Below are positions 17,274 to 28,737 of a DNA stretch of 64,000 nucleotides, in pieces. The DNA is taken from NCBI RefSeq assembly GCF_003332275.1, contig NZ_QOVA01000004.1, positions 210,327-274,326 of the forward strand, read 5' to 3'. The notes below the pieces were generated by a model, which saw only the letters and a list, made by a program, of their open reading frames with translations, had not been told where the DNA came from and ran no database searches. Position 1 is the first letter of the stretch, and every line of letters begins with the position of its first letter. A program made the translations under genes and the position numbers. This DNA comes from Edaphovirga cremea. Lineage in GTDB: Bacteria; Pseudomonadota; Gammaproteobacteria; Enterobacterales; Enterobacteriaceae.

Positions 17274-17419
17274 GCCTGAAATTCATCCATCCTCTGCTCA
17301 AATTCTCTGCGTTATCGCTGCTGGCTCGTTCTAATTTTTTGAATAGAGGGGTTAGATTTTTACGCTTTCATATTCTCAGGCTAGGGCTAAACTAGAGAAA
17401 ACATTGAGGAGAGTTGAAT

Positions 17420-18115
17420 ATGATTTATCTACGTAAGGCACAAGATCGTGGTCATGCCAATCATGGTTGGCTGGATAGCTGGCACACCTTCTCCTTCGCT
17501 AACTACTATGATGCAGACTTTATGGGTTTCTCTGCATTAAGAGTGATTAATGAAGACGTGATCGATGCCGGACAGGGCTTTGGTACCCATCCGCATAAAG
17601 ATATGGAAATCCTGACCTATGTTCTGGAAGGTACGGTTGAGCACCAGGACAGCATGGGTAACAAAGAACAGATCCATGCCGGTGAATTCCAGATTATGAG
17701 CGCCGGTACCGGGGTCAAACACTCCGAGTACAATGGCAACAGCGATCGCCCGCTGCATCTGTATCAGATCTGGATCATTCCTGATACCAATGGCTTACCG
17801 CCACGCTATGAGCAGCGGATGTTTGATGCGCCGCAGGGCCGTCAGCTTGTTCTGTCTCCGGATGCCCGCGACGGTTCACTGAAAGTCTTTCAGGATATGA
17901 CGTTGTCGCGCTGGGCCTTGAAGAAAGAAGAGCAAACCGTTTACCCGATCGAAGCCGAACGCCGCATCTGGGTTCAGGTTGTCCGGGGCAACGTTTCCAT
18001 CAACGGTTATAAAGCGTTGACCGGCGATGCCTTTGCGGTCTGGGATGAAGTGGCTCTTTCGATTCATGCCGATGAAGAGAGTGAAATCCTGTTGTTTGAT
18101 TTGCCTCCTGTCTGA
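17420..18115 (+). CDS. yhhW: Pirin-family protein YhhW (quercetin 2,3-dioxygenase)
   Basis: The ATG at 17420 has AGGAGAG at good spacing; the product has 231 residues, as in E. coli. It is a bicupin of the pirin family with the metal-binding residues visible in GFGTHPHKDMEILTYVLEG near 53-71 and in HQDSMGN/GTGVKHSEYN near 76-110. E. coli YhhW can oxidise quercetin in vitro; its physiological substrate is uncertain. It is monocistronic, followed by a strong hairpin, and separated from yhhY by ryhB; yhhX, which lies here in E. coli, is absent. Confidence 0.92.
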   Translation: MIYLRKAQDRGHANHGWLDSWHTFSFANYYDADFMGFSALRVINEDVIDAGQGFGTHPHKDMEILTYVLEGTVEHQDSMGNKEQIHAGEFQIMSAGTGVKHSEYNGNSDRPLHLYQIWIIPDTNGLPPRYEQRMFDAPQGRQLVLSPDARDGSLKVFQDMTLSRWALKKEEQTVYPIEAERRIWVQVVRGNVSINGYKALTGDAFAVWDEVALSIHADEESEILLFDLPPV

Positions 18116-18133
18116 TAGTGGCAGGGAAACAGT

Positions 18134-18164
18134 ACGGCGAACAGTAATCAACACTGTTCGCCGT
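18134..18164 (+). terminator. Terminator-like hairpin after yhhW
   Basis: Perfect 12-bp stem ACGGCGAACAGT/ACTGTTCGCCGT with a 7-base loop, 18 bases after the yhhW stop. The T-tract is lacking, so termination may be rho-assisted or the hairpin may protect the mRNA 3' end. Confidence 0.55.
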
Positions 18165-18250
18165 CATAGCAAAAAACCATCTCAGCGAGGTTTAACCGCT
18201 GACGGTTATGCTACACTACGTTTCCTCAACCTTAGCCCACTCCGTTGATA

Positions 18251-19246
18251 ATGAAGAAAAAAAGGCCAGTGCTACAGGATGTTGCCGACCGCGTCGGTGT
18301 CACCAAGATGACAATCAGCCGTTATCTGCGCGATCCTGCCCAGGTTTCAGTCCCGCTACAGGGTAAAATTGCCATCGCTCTCGACGAGTTGGGCTACATT
18401 CCCAACCGCGCACCCGATATCCTTTCCAATGCCAAGAGCAGTGCGATTGGTGTTCTGCTTCCCTCATTGACCAATCAGGTCTTCGCCGAGGTTTTGCGCG
18501 GGATTGAAAGCGTTACCGATGCGCGTGGCTATCAAACCATGCTGGCGCATTACGGCTACCAGCCTGAACGCGAAGAGCTCCGGTTAACCTCCCTGCTTTC
18601 TTACAATATTGACGGGCTGATTTTATCTGAACGTCAGCACACCCCGCGTACCCTGAAAATGATTGAAGTCGCCGGTATCCCGGTCGTGGAACTGATGGAC
18701 AGCGTTTCGCCGTGTGTCGATTTGGCGGTAGGTTTCGATAACTTCGAGGCCGCACGGCGGATGACCGAGCAAATAATTTCACGCGGACATAAGCATGTTG
18801 TCTATTTCGGGGCGCGTCACGATGAGCGGACGCTGATCAAGCTGAAAGGCTATGAGCAGGCGATACGAGAGGCGGGTTTGCAGCCCCATAGCATTATGAC
18901 CCCGCGTTCATCATCCTATTCCGCAGGGGCAGAAATGCTTCGGCAGGCGCTGGTGGAATATCCGCAGATCGACAGCGTTTTCTGTACCAACGACGATTTG
19001 GCGGTGGGCGCAGTGTTTGAATGCCAACGGCAGGGATTACGCATTCCGCAGGATATCGCTGTGGCGGGTTTTCATGGTCACGACATCGGGCAGGCTATGG
19101 AGCCTAAACTCGCCAGCGTACTCACACCCCGCGAAAAAATGGGGCAGATTGCCGCCGAACGTTTGCTGGCAAGATTACGTGGTGAAAGCGTGACACCCCA
19201 GATGGTCGATGTCGGCTTCACCTTGTCTCCCGGTGGCAGTATCTGA
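18251..19246 (+). CDS. gntR: Gluconate operon repressor GntR (LacI family)
   Basis: The start is ATG at 18251 (MKKKRPVLQDVADRVGV); the product has 331 residues, matching E. coli GntR. The LacI-type helix-turn-helix is at about 7-30 (LQDVADRVGVTKMTISRYLR) and the periplasmic-binding-protein-like sensor at about 60-330. In E. coli GntR represses gntK and gntU, which follow it directly. Here only 95 bp separate it from the convergent yhgN, so gntK and gntU are missing from the locus and its targets must lie elsewhere. Confidence 0.9.
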   Translation: MKKKRPVLQDVADRVGVTKMTISRYLRDPAQVSVPLQGKIAIALDELGYIPNRAPDILSNAKSSAIGVLLPSLTNQVFAEVLRGIESVTDARGYQTMLAHYGYQPEREELRLTSLLSYNIDGLILSERQHTPRTLKMIEVAGIPVVELMDSVSPCVDLAVGFDNFEAARRMTEQIISRGHKHVVYFGARHDERTLIKLKGYEQAIREAGLQPHSIMTPRSSSYSAGAEMLRQALVEYPQIDSVFCTNDDLAVGAVFECQRQGLRIPQDIAVAGFHGHDIGQAMEPKLASVLTPREKMGQIAAERLLARLRGESVTPQMVDVGFTLSPGGSI

Positions 19247-19341
19247 CACGCCTCAGGCGAAGAGGCTGGCTGCTGGCGAGGCCATTCCTGTAACGCCGCG
19301 ACGCTGCGCGCAATGACCTCATCAAGATCGCCAGTGAGAGA

Positions 19342-19935
19342 CTAAATTTTCAGGTAGGCGCGGATGCCGTCAAGGAACATCTGGGTTGAGAGCATAACCA
19401 GAATCAGACCCATCAGGCGTTCCAGTGCGCTGACCCCTTTGTCGCCCAATAGGCGCAGAAAAACGTCGGACAAGATCAGGATCACCATCGACAATCCCCA
19501 GGCAATCAGTAGCGCCACAACCAGATGAGAAATCTGGTGCGGGTATTGGTGTGAAAGCAGCATCAGGGCCGCAAGAATTGACGGCCCGGCGACCAGCGGG
19601 ATCGCCAGCGGCACCAGAAACGGCTCCTCGCCAGCAGGCAATCCGCTGGCGTTGCTTTCATGCGAGGGGAAAATCATTTTTATAGCGATCAAAAACAGAA
19701 TAATCCCACCGGAAATAGAGACGGTTTCCGTTCGCAGGTTAAGGAATGCCAGAATCTTTTCACCCGCAAACAGAAAAATCAGCATCAGCAGCAGGGCAAT
19801 CAACATCTCACGGATCACCACAACCCGGCGTCTTTTTGGCTCAAGATGCTTCAGCACCGACATGAAAATCGGCAGGTTGCCCAGCGGATCCATAATCAAA
19901 AACAGCAGCACCGTAACCGAAATCATCTCTGTCAT
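19342..19935 (-). CDS. yhgN: MarC/NAAT-family membrane protein YhgN
   Basis: The product has 197 residues, the same as E. coli YhgN, with six hydrophobic helices. Family motifs are LFLIMDPLGNLPIFMSVLK near 11-29 and GLPAGEEPFLVPLAIPLVAGPSIL near 97-120. MarC/YhgN proteins were once called multiple-antibiotic-resistance proteins, but their transport function is unproven. It keeps the E. coli position and orientation between the gnt locus and asd. Confidence 0.92.
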   Translation of the reverse strand: MTEMISVTVLLFLIMDPLGNLPIFMSVLKHLEPKRRRVVVIREMLIALLLMLIFLFAGEKILAFLNLRTETVSISGGIILFLIAIKMIFPSHESNASGLPAGEEPFLVPLAIPLVAGPSILAALMLLSHQYPHQISHLVVALLIAWGLSMVILILSDVFLRLLGDKGVSALERLMGLILVMLSTQMFLDGIRAYLKI

Positions 19936-20145
19936 TGTCTACCCAATCCTGAAAAAGTCCGGAAATGCGTCCGGTAACGCCTTGTTATAAGCGGGGCTGC
20001 TAACAAATCCCTCACTATCGAATAATTTCACTTGCCACTTCGTACACATTTTGTAAGGTTGTTGATAATGTTTTTTTATGTCTGACGCTTATGGCGCAGG
20101 CTTCGGTTCAATGCAGCAACCACCTTCCATGGCAGGACAGTATTT

Positions 20146-21249
20146 ATGAAAAATGTAGGTTTCGTCGGTTGGCGCGGTATGGTCGGCTCTGTTCTCATGC
20201 AACGCATGATCGAAGAGCGCGATTTTGATGCCATCCGCCCGGTGTTCTTCTCTACCTCACAGCACGGTCAGCCCGCTCCAGCCTTTACGGGGCAGCAAGG
20301 CACGTTGCAGGATGCCTTCGATGTGGATGCACTCAGTGCGCTGGACGTGATTATCACCTGTCAGGGCGGCGATTATACCAACGAAATCTATCCTAAGCTG
20401 CGTGAAATCGGCTGGCAAGGCTACTGGATTGACGCAGCATCTTCTCTGCGGATGAAAGACGACGCTATTATCATCCTCGACCCGGTTAACCAGGCGGTCA
20501 TCAGCCAGGGGCTGGATCAGGGGATCAAGACCTTTGTTGGCGGTAACTGTACGGTCAGCCTGATGTTGATGTCGCTGGGCGGTCTGTTTGCCCACGATCT
20601 GATTGAGTGGGCGTCGGTTGCCACTTACCAGGCCGCATCGGGCGGTGGCGCGCGCCATATGCGTGAGCTTCTGAGCCAGATGGGTATGCTGCACAACGAC
20701 GTGGCGAAAGAACTGCAGGATCCTGCCTCTGCCATTCTCGACATTGAGCGCAAAGTGACGGCATTGACCCGCAGTGGCACACTGCCAATGGATAACTTTG
20801 GTGTTCCGCTGGCGGGTAGCCTGATTCCATGGATCGACAAACAACTCGACAACGGTCAGAGCCGTGAAGAGTGGAAAGGCCAGGCTGAAACCAACAAAAT
20901 CCTGAATACTTCGAGCGTGATCCCTGTTGATGGCTTGTGTGTGCGCATTGGTGCACTGCGTTGCCACAGTCAGGCATTCACCCTGAAACTGAAAAAAGAT
21001 GTGCCGCTGGGCGAAATCGAACAGCTTCTGGCGACGCATAATGATTGGGTTCGCGTCATCCCTAACGACCGCGAACTTTCCATGCGTGAACTGACGCCTG
21101 CTGCGGTTACCGGCACGCTGAATACACCAGTGGGCCGCTTGCGTAAACTTAACATGGGGCCGGAGTATCTTTCAGCCTTTACCGTCGGAGACCAGCTTCT
21201 CTGGGGAGCGGCTGAACCTTTGCGCCGCATGTTGCGCATAGTGCTCTAA
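20146..21249 (+). CDS. asd: Aspartate-semialdehyde dehydrogenase
   Basis: The product has 367 residues. It makes aspartate semialdehyde from aspartyl phosphate with NADPH, the branch point to lysine, diaminopimelate, methionine and threonine. The NADP-binding [14 protein letters not shown] is near residues 8-21, the catalytic cysteine in [12 protein letters not shown] near 131-142, and the substrate-binding HSQAF segment near 275. Sequence and length are nearly those of E. coli Asd. Its terminator follows at once, so it is probably monocistronic although it precedes glgB. Confidence 0.97.
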   Translation: MKNVGFVGWRGMVGSVLMQRMIEERDFDAIRPVFFSTSQHGQPAPAFTGQQGTLQDAFDVDALSALDVIITCQGGDYTNEIYPKLREIGWQGYWIDAASSLRMKDDAIIILDPVNQAVISQGLDQGIKTFVGGNCTVSLMLMSLGGLFAHDLIEWASVATYQAASGGGARHMRELLSQMGMLHNDVAKELQDPASAILDIERKVTALTRSGTLPMDNFGVPLAGSLIPWIDKQLDNGQSREEWKGQAETNKILNTSSVIPVDGLCVRIGALRCHSQAFTLKLKKDVPLGEIEQLLATHNDWVRVIPNDRELSMRELTPAAVTGTLNTPVGRLRKLNMGPEYLSAFTVGDQLLWGAAEPLRRMLRIVL

Positions 21250-21254
21250 TTCGT

Positions 21255-21290
21255 CGCGGGGCGCTTGTCGCCCCGCGTCCTTTTCTGTTT
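21255..21290 (+). terminator. Rho-independent terminator of asd
   Basis: Perfect 9-bp GC-rich stem CGCGGGGCG/CGCCCCGCG with a 5-base loop, then TCCTTTTCTGTTT. It starts 6 bases after the asd stop. Confidence 0.9.
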
Positions 21291-21672
21291 CTTCATTTCT
21301 TGTCAGCAGACCGCCAAAACGGTGTCCTGTTTCGGACTCGTTTGGCAAAAAAAACAGCGTTATTCTGAAAAGACGATAGGGCTTCTTTCTGTTTTTCGGA
21401 GTGAGAAAAATTCCCTGTCTTTTCCCCGATTTTCTTAACAACCTTTGTCTATGCTTAAACGTGGTAGAGCGGTGTCATGCACTGCAATTGGCCGCGCAAG
21501 TAAAACAGAAAAAGAGTGGAATGGGAGGAAGCGCACAAGAGAAATTCGCAATACTGCTCCTTAGTCACGCTTTTAAGGGGCGAAGGATAGCAATATGGGA
21601 ATGGAGCCTTTATTTGGTAATTAAATGAAGTAGTTAAATTTAATCATACCATTAGTCATAGGACGAAATGCC
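21291..21672. other. glgB upstream region
   Basis: The roughly 380-bp leader between the asd terminator and glgB has no convincing gene; a 75-codon ORF in it has no ribosome-binding site or recognisable motif. It should hold the main glg operon promoter. I could not identify a clear CRP site. Confidence 0.5.
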
Positions 21673-23856
21673 ATGTCAGTACTTCCCGATCAACATGTGA
21701 TAAATCAAATATTTTCCGGCCACTATGCCGATCCTTTTTCAGTTCTCGGCATGCATCAGGTCGCGGCTGGCCTGGAAGTTCGTGCATTGTTGCCCGACGC
21801 CAGCCAGGTTTGGGTAATTGATACCCAAAGTGGGAAAAAAGTGGCAGAACTCGCCCGCCGTGATGAGCGGGGCTTTTTTGTTGGCGTTATGCCACGACGC
21901 AAGAAAACTTTCCGTTATCAACTGGAAGTTATCTGGAACGATGAAACCTACAGACTGGATGACCCTTACCGCTTTGGCCCATTGCTACAGGAACTGGATA
22001 TCTGGTTGCTGTCAGAAGGCACCCACCTTCGCCCGTATGAGCGACTGGGCGCGCATTTGTCCTCGCTGGATAACGTCGACGGTGTGAGTTTCATGGTGTG
22101 GGCACCAAACGCCATGCGCGTTTCGGTAGTTGGCGAGTTTAACTTTTGGGATGGTCGCCGCCATCCAATGCGTTTTCGTAAAGAGAGTGGTATTTGGGAG
22201 CTTTTCCTCCCCGCTGTCCAACGTGGGCAGACTTACAAATATGAAATCATCGACAGTAACGGCAATATTGTCCTGAAAGCCGATCCTTACGCTTTCGAAG
22301 CACAAATGCGCCCTGAAACCGCATCGTTGGTCAGCCCGCTGCCAGAAAAGGTGGTCACAACGGCTGAACGCCAACGCAGCAATGATTTTGATCGCCCGAT
22401 CTCGATTTATGAAGTTCATCTGGGTTCCTGGCGACGTCATACCGACAATAATTTCTGGCTCAGTTATGGTGAGCTGGCAAAACAACTCATCGATTACGTT
22501 AAATATATGGGTTTTACCCATATCGAGTTGATGCCGATAAATGAGCACCCTTTTGACGGCAGTTGGGGATATCAACCGTTGGGCATGTATGCGCCAACGC
22601 GTCGTTTCGGTTCGCCAGACGAGTTCAAGGCGTTCGTAGACAGTGCGCATGAGGCCGGGATTAACGTCATTCTCGACTGGGTGCCGGGCCATTTCCCGAG
22701 TGATAATCACGGGTTGGCGCAATTTGATGGCACCGCACTGTATGAATATGCCGACCCGCGTGAAGGCTATCATCAGGACTGGAATACGCTGATCTACAAT
22801 TATGGTCGCCATGAAGTCAGGAACTATCTGGCAGGCAATGCGTTTTACTGGATTGAGCGCTATGGCATTGATGCCCTGCGCGTTGATGCCGTTGCGTCCA
22901 TGATTTACCGCGATTACAGCCGCGCTGAAGGTGAGTGGGTACCCAATTACTACGGCGGCAGGGAAAATCTTGAGGCCATTGCGTTTCTGCGATACACCAA
23001 CCAGACGCTTGGCAAAGAGTTGCCTGGCGCGGTGACGTTAGCAGAAGAGTCAACGGATTATCCCGGCGTGACATTGCCCCCGGATTCAAATGGTCTGGGA
23101 TTCCATTACAAATGGAACCTGGGCTGGATGCACGACACGCTCAATTACCTCAAAAATGATCCGGTTCACCGCAAACACCACCACGATCTGCTCACGTTCG
23201 GTATGCTTTACAACTATACCGAAAACTTTGTCCTGCCTCTGTCGCATGATGAGGTTGTGCACGGCAAAGGGTCGCTTCTCGATCGCATGCCTGGTGATGC
23301 CTGGCAACAATTTGCCAACCTCCGTGCCTATTACGGCTTCATGTGGGCCCATCCTGGTAAAAAGCTGATGTTCATGGGCTGTGAATTTGCCCAGGGACGT
23401 GAGTGGAATTTCGATACCAGTCTGGACTGGCATTTACTGGAAGGTCACGACGGCTGGCATAGCGGCGTGCAAAATCTGGTTCGCGATCTCAATCACTGTT
23501 ATCAGCAGCAGGCACCTCTTTACGAATTGGACTTTGAGCGACAGGGTTTTGAATGGTTGGTCGTCAACGACCATGAAAATTCTATTTATGCCTTCCTTCG
23601 TCGCGATAAGTCTGGCCGAGAATTGATTGCCGTCAGCAATTTCACCCCGGTTCCACGTTATGGTTATCGTATAGGAATCAATCAGCCGGGGCGTTATCGC
23701 GAAATTCTCAATACCGACTCCCATTTCTACCGCGGTAGCAATCTGGGTAATCAGGGTGAGCTTTTCAGCGATGCGATTGGCAGTCACCAACGTGAACATT
23801 CACTGTTACTGACCATCCCCCCATTGGCAACGATTTATCTCATCAAGGAGGGGTAA
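21673..23856 (+). CDS. glgB: 1,4-alpha-glucan branching enzyme GlgB
   Basis: The product has 727 residues (E. coli 728). It introduces alpha-1,6 branches into glycogen. It has an N-terminal N1 domain, a CBM48 module at about 120-220 ([23 protein letters not shown]), and a GH13 catalytic barrel at about 240-610. The catalytic aspartate lies in [13 protein letters not shown] near 405, the acid/base glutamate in [10 protein letters not shown] near 458, and the histidine/aspartate in [14 protein letters not shown] near 525. The start has a GGACGA site. It is the first gene of glgBXCAP and overlaps glgX by one base (TAATG). Confidence 0.97.
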   Translation: MSVLPDQHVINQIFSGHYADPFSVLGMHQVAAGLEVRALLPDASQVWVIDTQSGKKVAELARRDERGFFVGVMPRRKKTFRYQLEVIWNDETYRLDDPYRFGPLLQELDIWLLSEGTHLRPYERLGAHLSSLDNVDGVSFMVWAPNAMRVSVVGEFNFWDGRRHPMRFRKESGIWELFLPAVQRGQTYKYEIIDSNGNIVLKADPYAFEAQMRPETASLVSPLPEKVVTTAERQRSNDFDRPISIYEVHLGSWRRHTDNNFWLSYGELAKQLIDYVKYMGFTHIELMPINEHPFDGSWGYQPLGMYAPTRRFGSPDEFKAFVDSAHEAGINVILDWVPGHFPSDNHGLAQFDGTALYEYADPREGYHQDWNTLIYNYGRHEVRNYLAGNAFYWIERYGIDALRVDAVASMIYRDYSRAEGEWVPNYYGGRENLEAIAFLRYTNQTLGKELPGAVTLAEESTDYPGVTLPPDSNGLGFHYKWNLGWMHDTLNYLKNDPVHRKHHHDLLTFGMLYNYTENFVLPLSHDEVVHGKGSLLDRMPGDAWQQFANLRAYYGFMWAHPGKKLMFMGCEFAQGREWNFDTSLDWHLLEGHDGWHSGVQNLVRDLNHCYQQQAPLYELDFERQGFEWLVVNDHENSIYAFLRRDKSGRELIAVSNFTPVPRYGYRIGINQPGRYREILNTDSHFYRGSNLGNQGELFSDAIGSHQREHSLLLTIPPLATIYLIKEG

Positions 23857-25841
23857 TGAGTCAACTCGAAAAAGGTTCTCCTTCACCAGCGGGGGCTTTG
23901 TTTGATGGTAAGGGAATCAATTTCAGTGTCTTTTCAGCAAACGCGGAACAAATTGAACTCTGTTTATTTGATAAGCACGGAAAAGAAGAGCGGCTGGTAT
24001 TGCCCAGCCGCAGTGGTGATTTCTGGCATGGCTATCTGCCCGGCGGAAAGCCAGGGCAGCGCTATGGTTTTCGCGCATCGGGCCCGTTTGAGCCAATTCG
24101 CGGGTTGCGTTTTAACCCGCATAAATTGCTGGTCGATCCTTACGCCCGTGAATTAGAGGGGCGCGTTACCGATCATCCCTTTTTATATGACGGCATTAAC
24201 CATCCTGATGAGCAGGATAGCGCCAGCGTTGCCCCAAAGTGTGTGGTGAGCCACGAGGAGTTTGACTGGGGGAACGACACGCCGCCGGGTACGCCGTGGG
24301 CGAAAACGGTGATCTATGAGGCGCATGTCCGGGGGCTGACGCGGCTGCATCCGGATATTCCCCAGGAGATCCGCGGCACTTATGCGGCACTCGCCCATCC
24401 GGTGATGATTAAGTACCTGATGGCGCTTGGGATTACTGCGATCGAATTGCAGCCTGTGCAGTGGTTTGCCGATGAGGCACGCCTATTGCGGCTGGGGTTA
24501 AGCAATTACTGGGGCTATAACCCGCTGGCACCTTTTGCGGTCGATCCGCGTTATGCCTCAAGAAAGGATGGCGTCTCGGCGCTGAATGAATTCCGTCAGG
24601 CGGTCAAAGCGCTGCATGAGGCCGGTATTGAAGTCATTCTGGATGTGGTGTTCAACCACACAGCAGAGTTGGATCTCGAAGGTCCGACTCTTTCGCTGCG
24701 TGGTTTGGATAATCGCAGCTACTACTGGCTGCATCAAAGCGGTGATTACGACAATGTGACCGGCTGCGGCAATGCTATCCGGCTGGTTGATGACGCTGTA
24801 GTGCAATGGGTCATTGATTGTATGCGTTTTTGGGTCGCGGAATGTCATGTGGACGGTTTCCGCTTTGACTTGGCAACGGTGTTGGGACGTACTCCCACTT
24901 TTCGGCAAGACGCGCCGCTGTTTATTGCCATGCAACAGGATGACCTGCTGTCACGTTGCAAAATGATCGCTGAACCCTGGGATATTGGCCTGGGTGGTTA
25001 TCAGTTGGGAAATTATCCTGGGCACTTTGCCGAGTGGAACGATCGCTATCGTGATGATATGCGTCGTTTCTGGCTCAACGGGCGGATGCCATTGGGACAA
25101 TTTGCCAGTCGTTTTGCCGCATCAAGCGACGTTTATCAGCGCGGGCAGCGCAAGCCGTATGCCAGCATCAATATGATGACGGCGCACGATGGCTTTACTC
25201 TTCTCGATTTACTCAGTTTCAACTATAAACATAATCAGGCTAATGGAGAAAATAACCGTGATGGCCACGGAAATAACTATAGTTTTAACCATGGAACAGA
25301 AGGATTAGAGGCAGAAGAGGCGGTAATTGCACGTCGTCATAATGTGCAGCGCTCGCTGCTCGCTACGTTGCTGTTATCGCAAGGGACGCCAATGCTGCTG
25401 GCCGGGGACGAACAGGGCCACAGTCAGCAGGGCAACAACAATGCGTACTGTCAGGACAATGAAATAACCTGGCTCAATTGGCAAAACGCCGATCGATCCC
25501 TTACTGAATTTACCGCTGGTTTGATCCGGCTGCGTCAGCAGATCCCTGCTTTGCAGCAAGACGATTGGTGGCAGGAAGGAAAAGACGATGTGCGTTGGCT
25601 GAATGCCCAGGGGCGTCAAATGAATCCGCAGCGTTGGGAGAGAGGACCGCAGCAGCAACTACAAATCCTGCTCTCCAGTCGTTGGTTGGTCATGATTAAT
25701 GCGGCAGACAGTGAATGTGATATGGCAATACCTCAAGGTGTATGGGTTGCTGTCCCTCCATTTAATCAGGAAGAAAACCAGCTAGAGCACGCGCTCTGGC
25801 GTGCACCAGCGCATTCAATTTGCGTGTTCGCACAAGAATAA
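23856..25841 (+). CDS. glgX: Glycogen debranching enzyme GlgX
   Basis: The product has 661 residues (E. coli 657). It hydrolyses the alpha-1,6 linkages of limit dextrin left by GlgP. It has an N-terminal CBM48 module (about 15-110) and a GH13 barrel with [11 protein letters not shown] near 260-270, the nucleophile in [12 protein letters not shown] near 331-342, the glutamate in [10 protein letters not shown] near 370, and [17 protein letters not shown] near 438-454. The ATG overlaps the glgB stop, indicating coupled translation. Acting in the same operon as the synthetic genes, it trims chains of up to four glucoses. Confidence 0.96.
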   Translation: MSQLEKGSPSPAGALFDGKGINFSVFSANAEQIELCLFDKHGKEERLVLPSRSGDFWHGYLPGGKPGQRYGFRASGPFEPIRGLRFNPHKLLVDPYARELEGRVTDHPFLYDGINHPDEQDSASVAPKCVVSHEEFDWGNDTPPGTPWAKTVIYEAHVRGLTRLHPDIPQEIRGTYAALAHPVMIKYLMALGITAIELQPVQWFADEARLLRLGLSNYWGYNPLAPFAVDPRYASRKDGVSALNEFRQAVKALHEAGIEVILDVVFNHTAELDLEGPTLSLRGLDNRSYYWLHQSGDYDNVTGCGNAIRLVDDAVVQWVIDCMRFWVAECHVDGFRFDLATVLGRTPTFRQDAPLFIAMQQDDLLSRCKMIAEPWDIGLGGYQLGNYPGHFAEWNDRYRDDMRRFWLNGRMPLGQFASRFAASSDVYQRGQRKPYASINMMTAHDGFTLLDLLSFNYKHNQANGENNRDGHGNNYSFNHGTEGLEAEEAVIARRHNVQRSLLATLLLSQGTPMLLAGDEQGHSQQGNNNAYCQDNEITWLNWQNADRSLTEFTAGLIRLRQQIPALQQDDWWQEGKDDVRWLNAQGRQMNPQRWERGPQQQLQILLSSRWLVMINAADSECDMAIPQGVWVAVPPFNQEENQLEHALWRAPAHSICVFAQE

Positions 25842-25852
25842 AGGAGTCGTTC

Positions 25853-27130
25853 ATGGTGAGTTATGAGAATAGAGATACCCTGATGTTAGCCAGGCAGTTG
25901 CCCACTGATTCCGTCGCGCTCATTTTGGCTGGTGGCAGGGGTTCACGCCTGAAAGATCTGACATCAACACGGGCAAAACCGGCTGTGCATTTTGGCGGTA
26001 AGTTTCGCATCATCGATTTTGCCTTATCCAACTGCATGAATTCGGGTATTCGCCGGATTGGTGTAATTACGCAATATCATTCACATACGTTAGTGCAGCA
26101 CATTCAGCGCGGCTGGTCGTTCCTGAATGAAGAAATGAACGAGTTTGTCGATCTGTTACCTGCGCAACAGCGTTTAAGTACTGAACATTGGTACAAAGGG
26201 ACCGCAGATGCGGTCTATCAGAACCTCGATATTATCCGGCGCTACGGTGCCAAATATGTTGTGATATTGGCTGGTGATCATATATACAAAATGGATTACT
26301 CGCGCATGCTGCTCGATCACGTTGAGAAGGGCGGGGAGTGCACGGTCGCGTGCCTGCCGGTACCACTCAGCGAAGCGAGTGAATTCGGTGTCATGGAAGT
26401 GTCCGATGAGCATCAGGTTCTCAAGTTTTTAGAGAAGCCAGAAAATCCGCCAGCCATGCCGGGCCATCCTGATATGGCGTTAGCGAGCATGGGGATCTAC
26501 ATTTTTAATGCGGACTATCTTTTCAAACTTCTCGAAGAAGATATGTCTATCGCCGAATCTACCCATGACTTCGGCAAGGATTTGATTCCGAAAATTACGG
26601 AGCAAGGCAAAGCCTGGGCACACCCGTTCACGATTTCTTGTGTGACGTCAGATGCCAAGCGCACACCTTACTGGCGCGATGTCGGTACGCTGGATGCCTA
26701 CTGGCGAGCCAACCTTGATCTTGCGTCAGTGACGCCAGAACTTGACATGTACGATCGTGCCTGGCCGATTCGAACCCATATGGAGCCGCTACCACCGGCA
26801 AAATTTGTTCAGGATCGATCAGGAAGCCATGGAATGACCATGAACTCACTGGTTTCCGGTGGATGTATTGTTTCCGGATCCGTGGTGGTGCACTCGGTGT
26901 TATTTCCACGGGTGCGGATAAATTCATTCTGTACCATCGATTCGACCGTATTGCTGCCTGACGTCAATGTGGGCCGCTCTTGTCGTTTACGGCGCTGCAT
27001 TATCGATCGGGCATGCCATATCCCTGAAGGGATGGTGATCGGCGAAAACGCGGAAGAAGACAGCAAGCGTTTTTATCGTTCTGAAGGCGGTGTTGTACTG
27101 GTCACGCGCGAGATGCTGGCCAAGCTTTAA
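25853..27130 (+). CDS. glgC: Glucose-1-phosphate adenylyltransferase GlgC
   Basis: The start is placed at [17 protein letters not shown], 12 bases after the glgX stop and preceded by AAGGAG; the product has 425 residues. GlgC makes ADP-glucose from glucose-1-phosphate and ATP, the committed step of glycogen synthesis, and is allosterically activated by fructose-1,6-bisphosphate in enterics. The nucleotidyltransferase signature [21 protein letters not shown] is near 24-44, the substrate-binding GTADAVYQN near 113, and a C-terminal left-handed beta-helix runs from about 300 to 420. Confidence 0.96.
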   Translation: MVSYENRDTLMLARQLPTDSVALILAGGRGSRLKDLTSTRAKPAVHFGGKFRIIDFALSNCMNSGIRRIGVITQYHSHTLVQHIQRGWSFLNEEMNEFVDLLPAQQRLSTEHWYKGTADAVYQNLDIIRRYGAKYVVILAGDHIYKMDYSRMLLDHVEKGGECTVACLPVPLSEASEFGVMEVSDEHQVLKFLEKPENPPAMPGHPDMALASMGIYIFNADYLFKLLEEDMSIAESTHDFGKDLIPKITEQGKAWAHPFTISCVTSDAKRTPYWRDVGTLDAYWRANLDLASVTPELDMYDRAWPIRTHMEPLPPAKFVQDRSGSHGMTMNSLVSGGCIVSGSVVVHSVLFPRVRINSFCTIDSTVLLPDVNVGRSCRLRRCIIDRACHIPEGMVIGENAEEDSKRFYRSEGGVVLVTREMLAKL

Positions 27131-27281
27131 TACTAATACTGCGCACTATGCGTATTGCGCATGAAAAGGGTAATGGCGGGGATCTGAGCAATGGAAAATG
27201 ATGCAAGGATCACCCGTTTTCTCACCAATGTGTGTTTTGTCCGGTATCTGTGAGAACCGGAACCGACAATCAGGAGCGATG

Positions 27282-28715
27282 ATGCAGGTTTTACATGTGT
27301 GTTCTGAGCTGTTTCCACTGTTAAAAACCGGAGGGCTGGCAGATGTTGCTGGTGCGCTGCCAGCAGCTCAAATCGCGGAAGGTGCAGATGCCCGGATATT
27401 AATTCCGGGTTTCCCCGATATCTACAAAGGTATTCCAGAAACGGAATTGGTCAGGACGGTCGATACCTTTGCTGGAACCGTAGGTGTGCGTTACGGGCAT
27501 TATAAAGGTGTGGGCGTCTACATCATAGATGCACCCTGGCTGTACGATCGCCCGGGTAGCCCTTATCACGATCAGTTTTTAAATGCTTATGTGGATAACC
27601 ACATCAGGTTTGCCCTGCTGGGTTGGATCGCGGCGGAGATGGCAAGCGGCCTGGACAGTTACTGGCGACCGGACGTGGTGCATGCACATGACTGGCATGC
27701 CGGTTTGGCTTGCCCCTATATTGCCGCGCGTGGACACCCCGCAAAAACCGTGTTCACCATCCATAATCTGGCGTTTCAGGGGCTTTATTACGGCCATCAT
27801 CTGCATGAGTTGTATTTGCCGGATGCTTATTTCCAGATGCATGGACTGGAGTTTCACGGGCAGATCTCCTTCCTCAAGGCGGGTCTCTTTTACGCTGACC
27901 ATATCACTACGGTCAGCCCTACCTATGCGCGCGAAATTACTGAGCCTGCATTCGGTTATGGGATGGAGAGCCTGTTGCAGCAACGCGAGCGGGAAGGGCG
28001 CCTGACGGGTATTCTGAATGGCGTTGATGATGCAATCTGGAATCCGCATGACGATATTCTGCTTTCGGCACGCTACAGCGCGGAAGATCTGAAAGCCAAG
28101 GTAATTAATAAATCGTATTTACAGCGGGTTATGGGATTGGACGTTGATGAGTCTGTCCCGGTGTTTTCAGTTGTGAGTCGCCTCACCAATCAGAAAGGGC
28201 TGGATCTGGTTCTTGATGCATTGCCACAACTGTTGGAATTAGGCGGACAACTTGCCATTCTGGGTGCAGGAGATGCAAACTTACAGCAGGCTTTCCTGGC
28301 TGCAGCTGCGCAATATCCTGGCCAGGTTGGCGTTCAGATTGGTTATCATGAGGCATTCTCCCACCGGATTATTGGTGGTGCAGATGTGATTATGGTTCCA
28401 AGCCGTTTCGAGCCCTGCGGACTGACGCAACTGTATGGGTTGAAATATGGCACGTTACCACTGGTACGGCGAACTGGGGGGTTGGCAGATACAGTTGTTG
28501 ACTGTGCGCTGGAGAATCTTGCCGACGGTACGGCCAGTGGGTTTGTTTTTGAGGACAGTACGGCGAGTGCGTTAGGGAATGCCATTCGCCGTGCCATGGT
28601 GCTGTGGAGCAGGCCTAAACATTGGCGACATGTCCAGCGTCACGCCATGAGCGTTGATTTTGGCTGGCAGAGAGCCGCTGAGGCGTATCTGTCGTTATAT
28701 CAACGCCTGTTGTAA
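27282..28715 (+). CDS. glgA: Glycogen synthase GlgA
   Basis: The start at [18 protein letters not shown] matches the family; AGGAG lies 5-8 bases upstream of two consecutive ATGs (27279, 27282). The product has 477 residues. This GT5 enzyme transfers glucose from ADP-glucose to the growing chain. KTGGLADV (ADP-glucose binding) is at about 15-22, HAHDWHAG near 138-145, and the GT-B C-terminal motif [19 protein letters not shown] near 370-388. Unlike E. coli, a 151-bp spacer separates it from glgC; it contains hairpin-forming sequence (for example CCGGT...ACCGG near 27241-27260). Confidence 0.96.
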   Translation: MQVLHVCSELFPLLKTGGLADVAGALPAAQIAEGADARILIPGFPDIYKGIPETELVRTVDTFAGTVGVRYGHYKGVGVYIIDAPWLYDRPGSPYHDQFLNAYVDNHIRFALLGWIAAEMASGLDSYWRPDVVHAHDWHAGLACPYIAARGHPAKTVFTIHNLAFQGLYYGHHLHELYLPDAYFQMHGLEFHGQISFLKAGLFYADHITTVSPTYAREITEPAFGYGMESLLQQREREGRLTGILNGVDDAIWNPHDDILLSARYSAEDLKAKVINKSYLQRVMGLDVDESVPVFSVVSRLTNQKGLDLVLDALPQLLELGGQLAILGAGDANLQQAFLAAAAQYPGQVGVQIGYHEAFSHRIIGGADVIMVPSRFEPCGLTQLYGLKYGTLPLVRRTGGLADTVVDCALENLADGTASGFVFEDSTASALGNAIRRAMVLWSRPKHWRHVQRHAMSVDFGWQRAAEAYLSLYQRLL

Positions 28716-28737
28716 TCATATTCTTGGGGAATGCCAA

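Noticed and set aside
17113-17301. 62-codon minus-strand ORF
   Set aside because: It lies antisense over ryhB and its Fur box, and the run of isoleucines is the Fur box in translation.
21401-21628. 75-codon ORF upstream of glgB
   Set aside because: No ribosome-binding site, no similarity recognised, and it spans the probable glg promoter region.
22012-22812. Long minus-strand ORF (266 codons) opposite glgB; likewise 20257-21039 opposite asd and 30103-30915 opposite glgP
   Set aside because: These are codon-bias shadows of highly conserved genes on the plus strand, with no recognisable domains or start signals.
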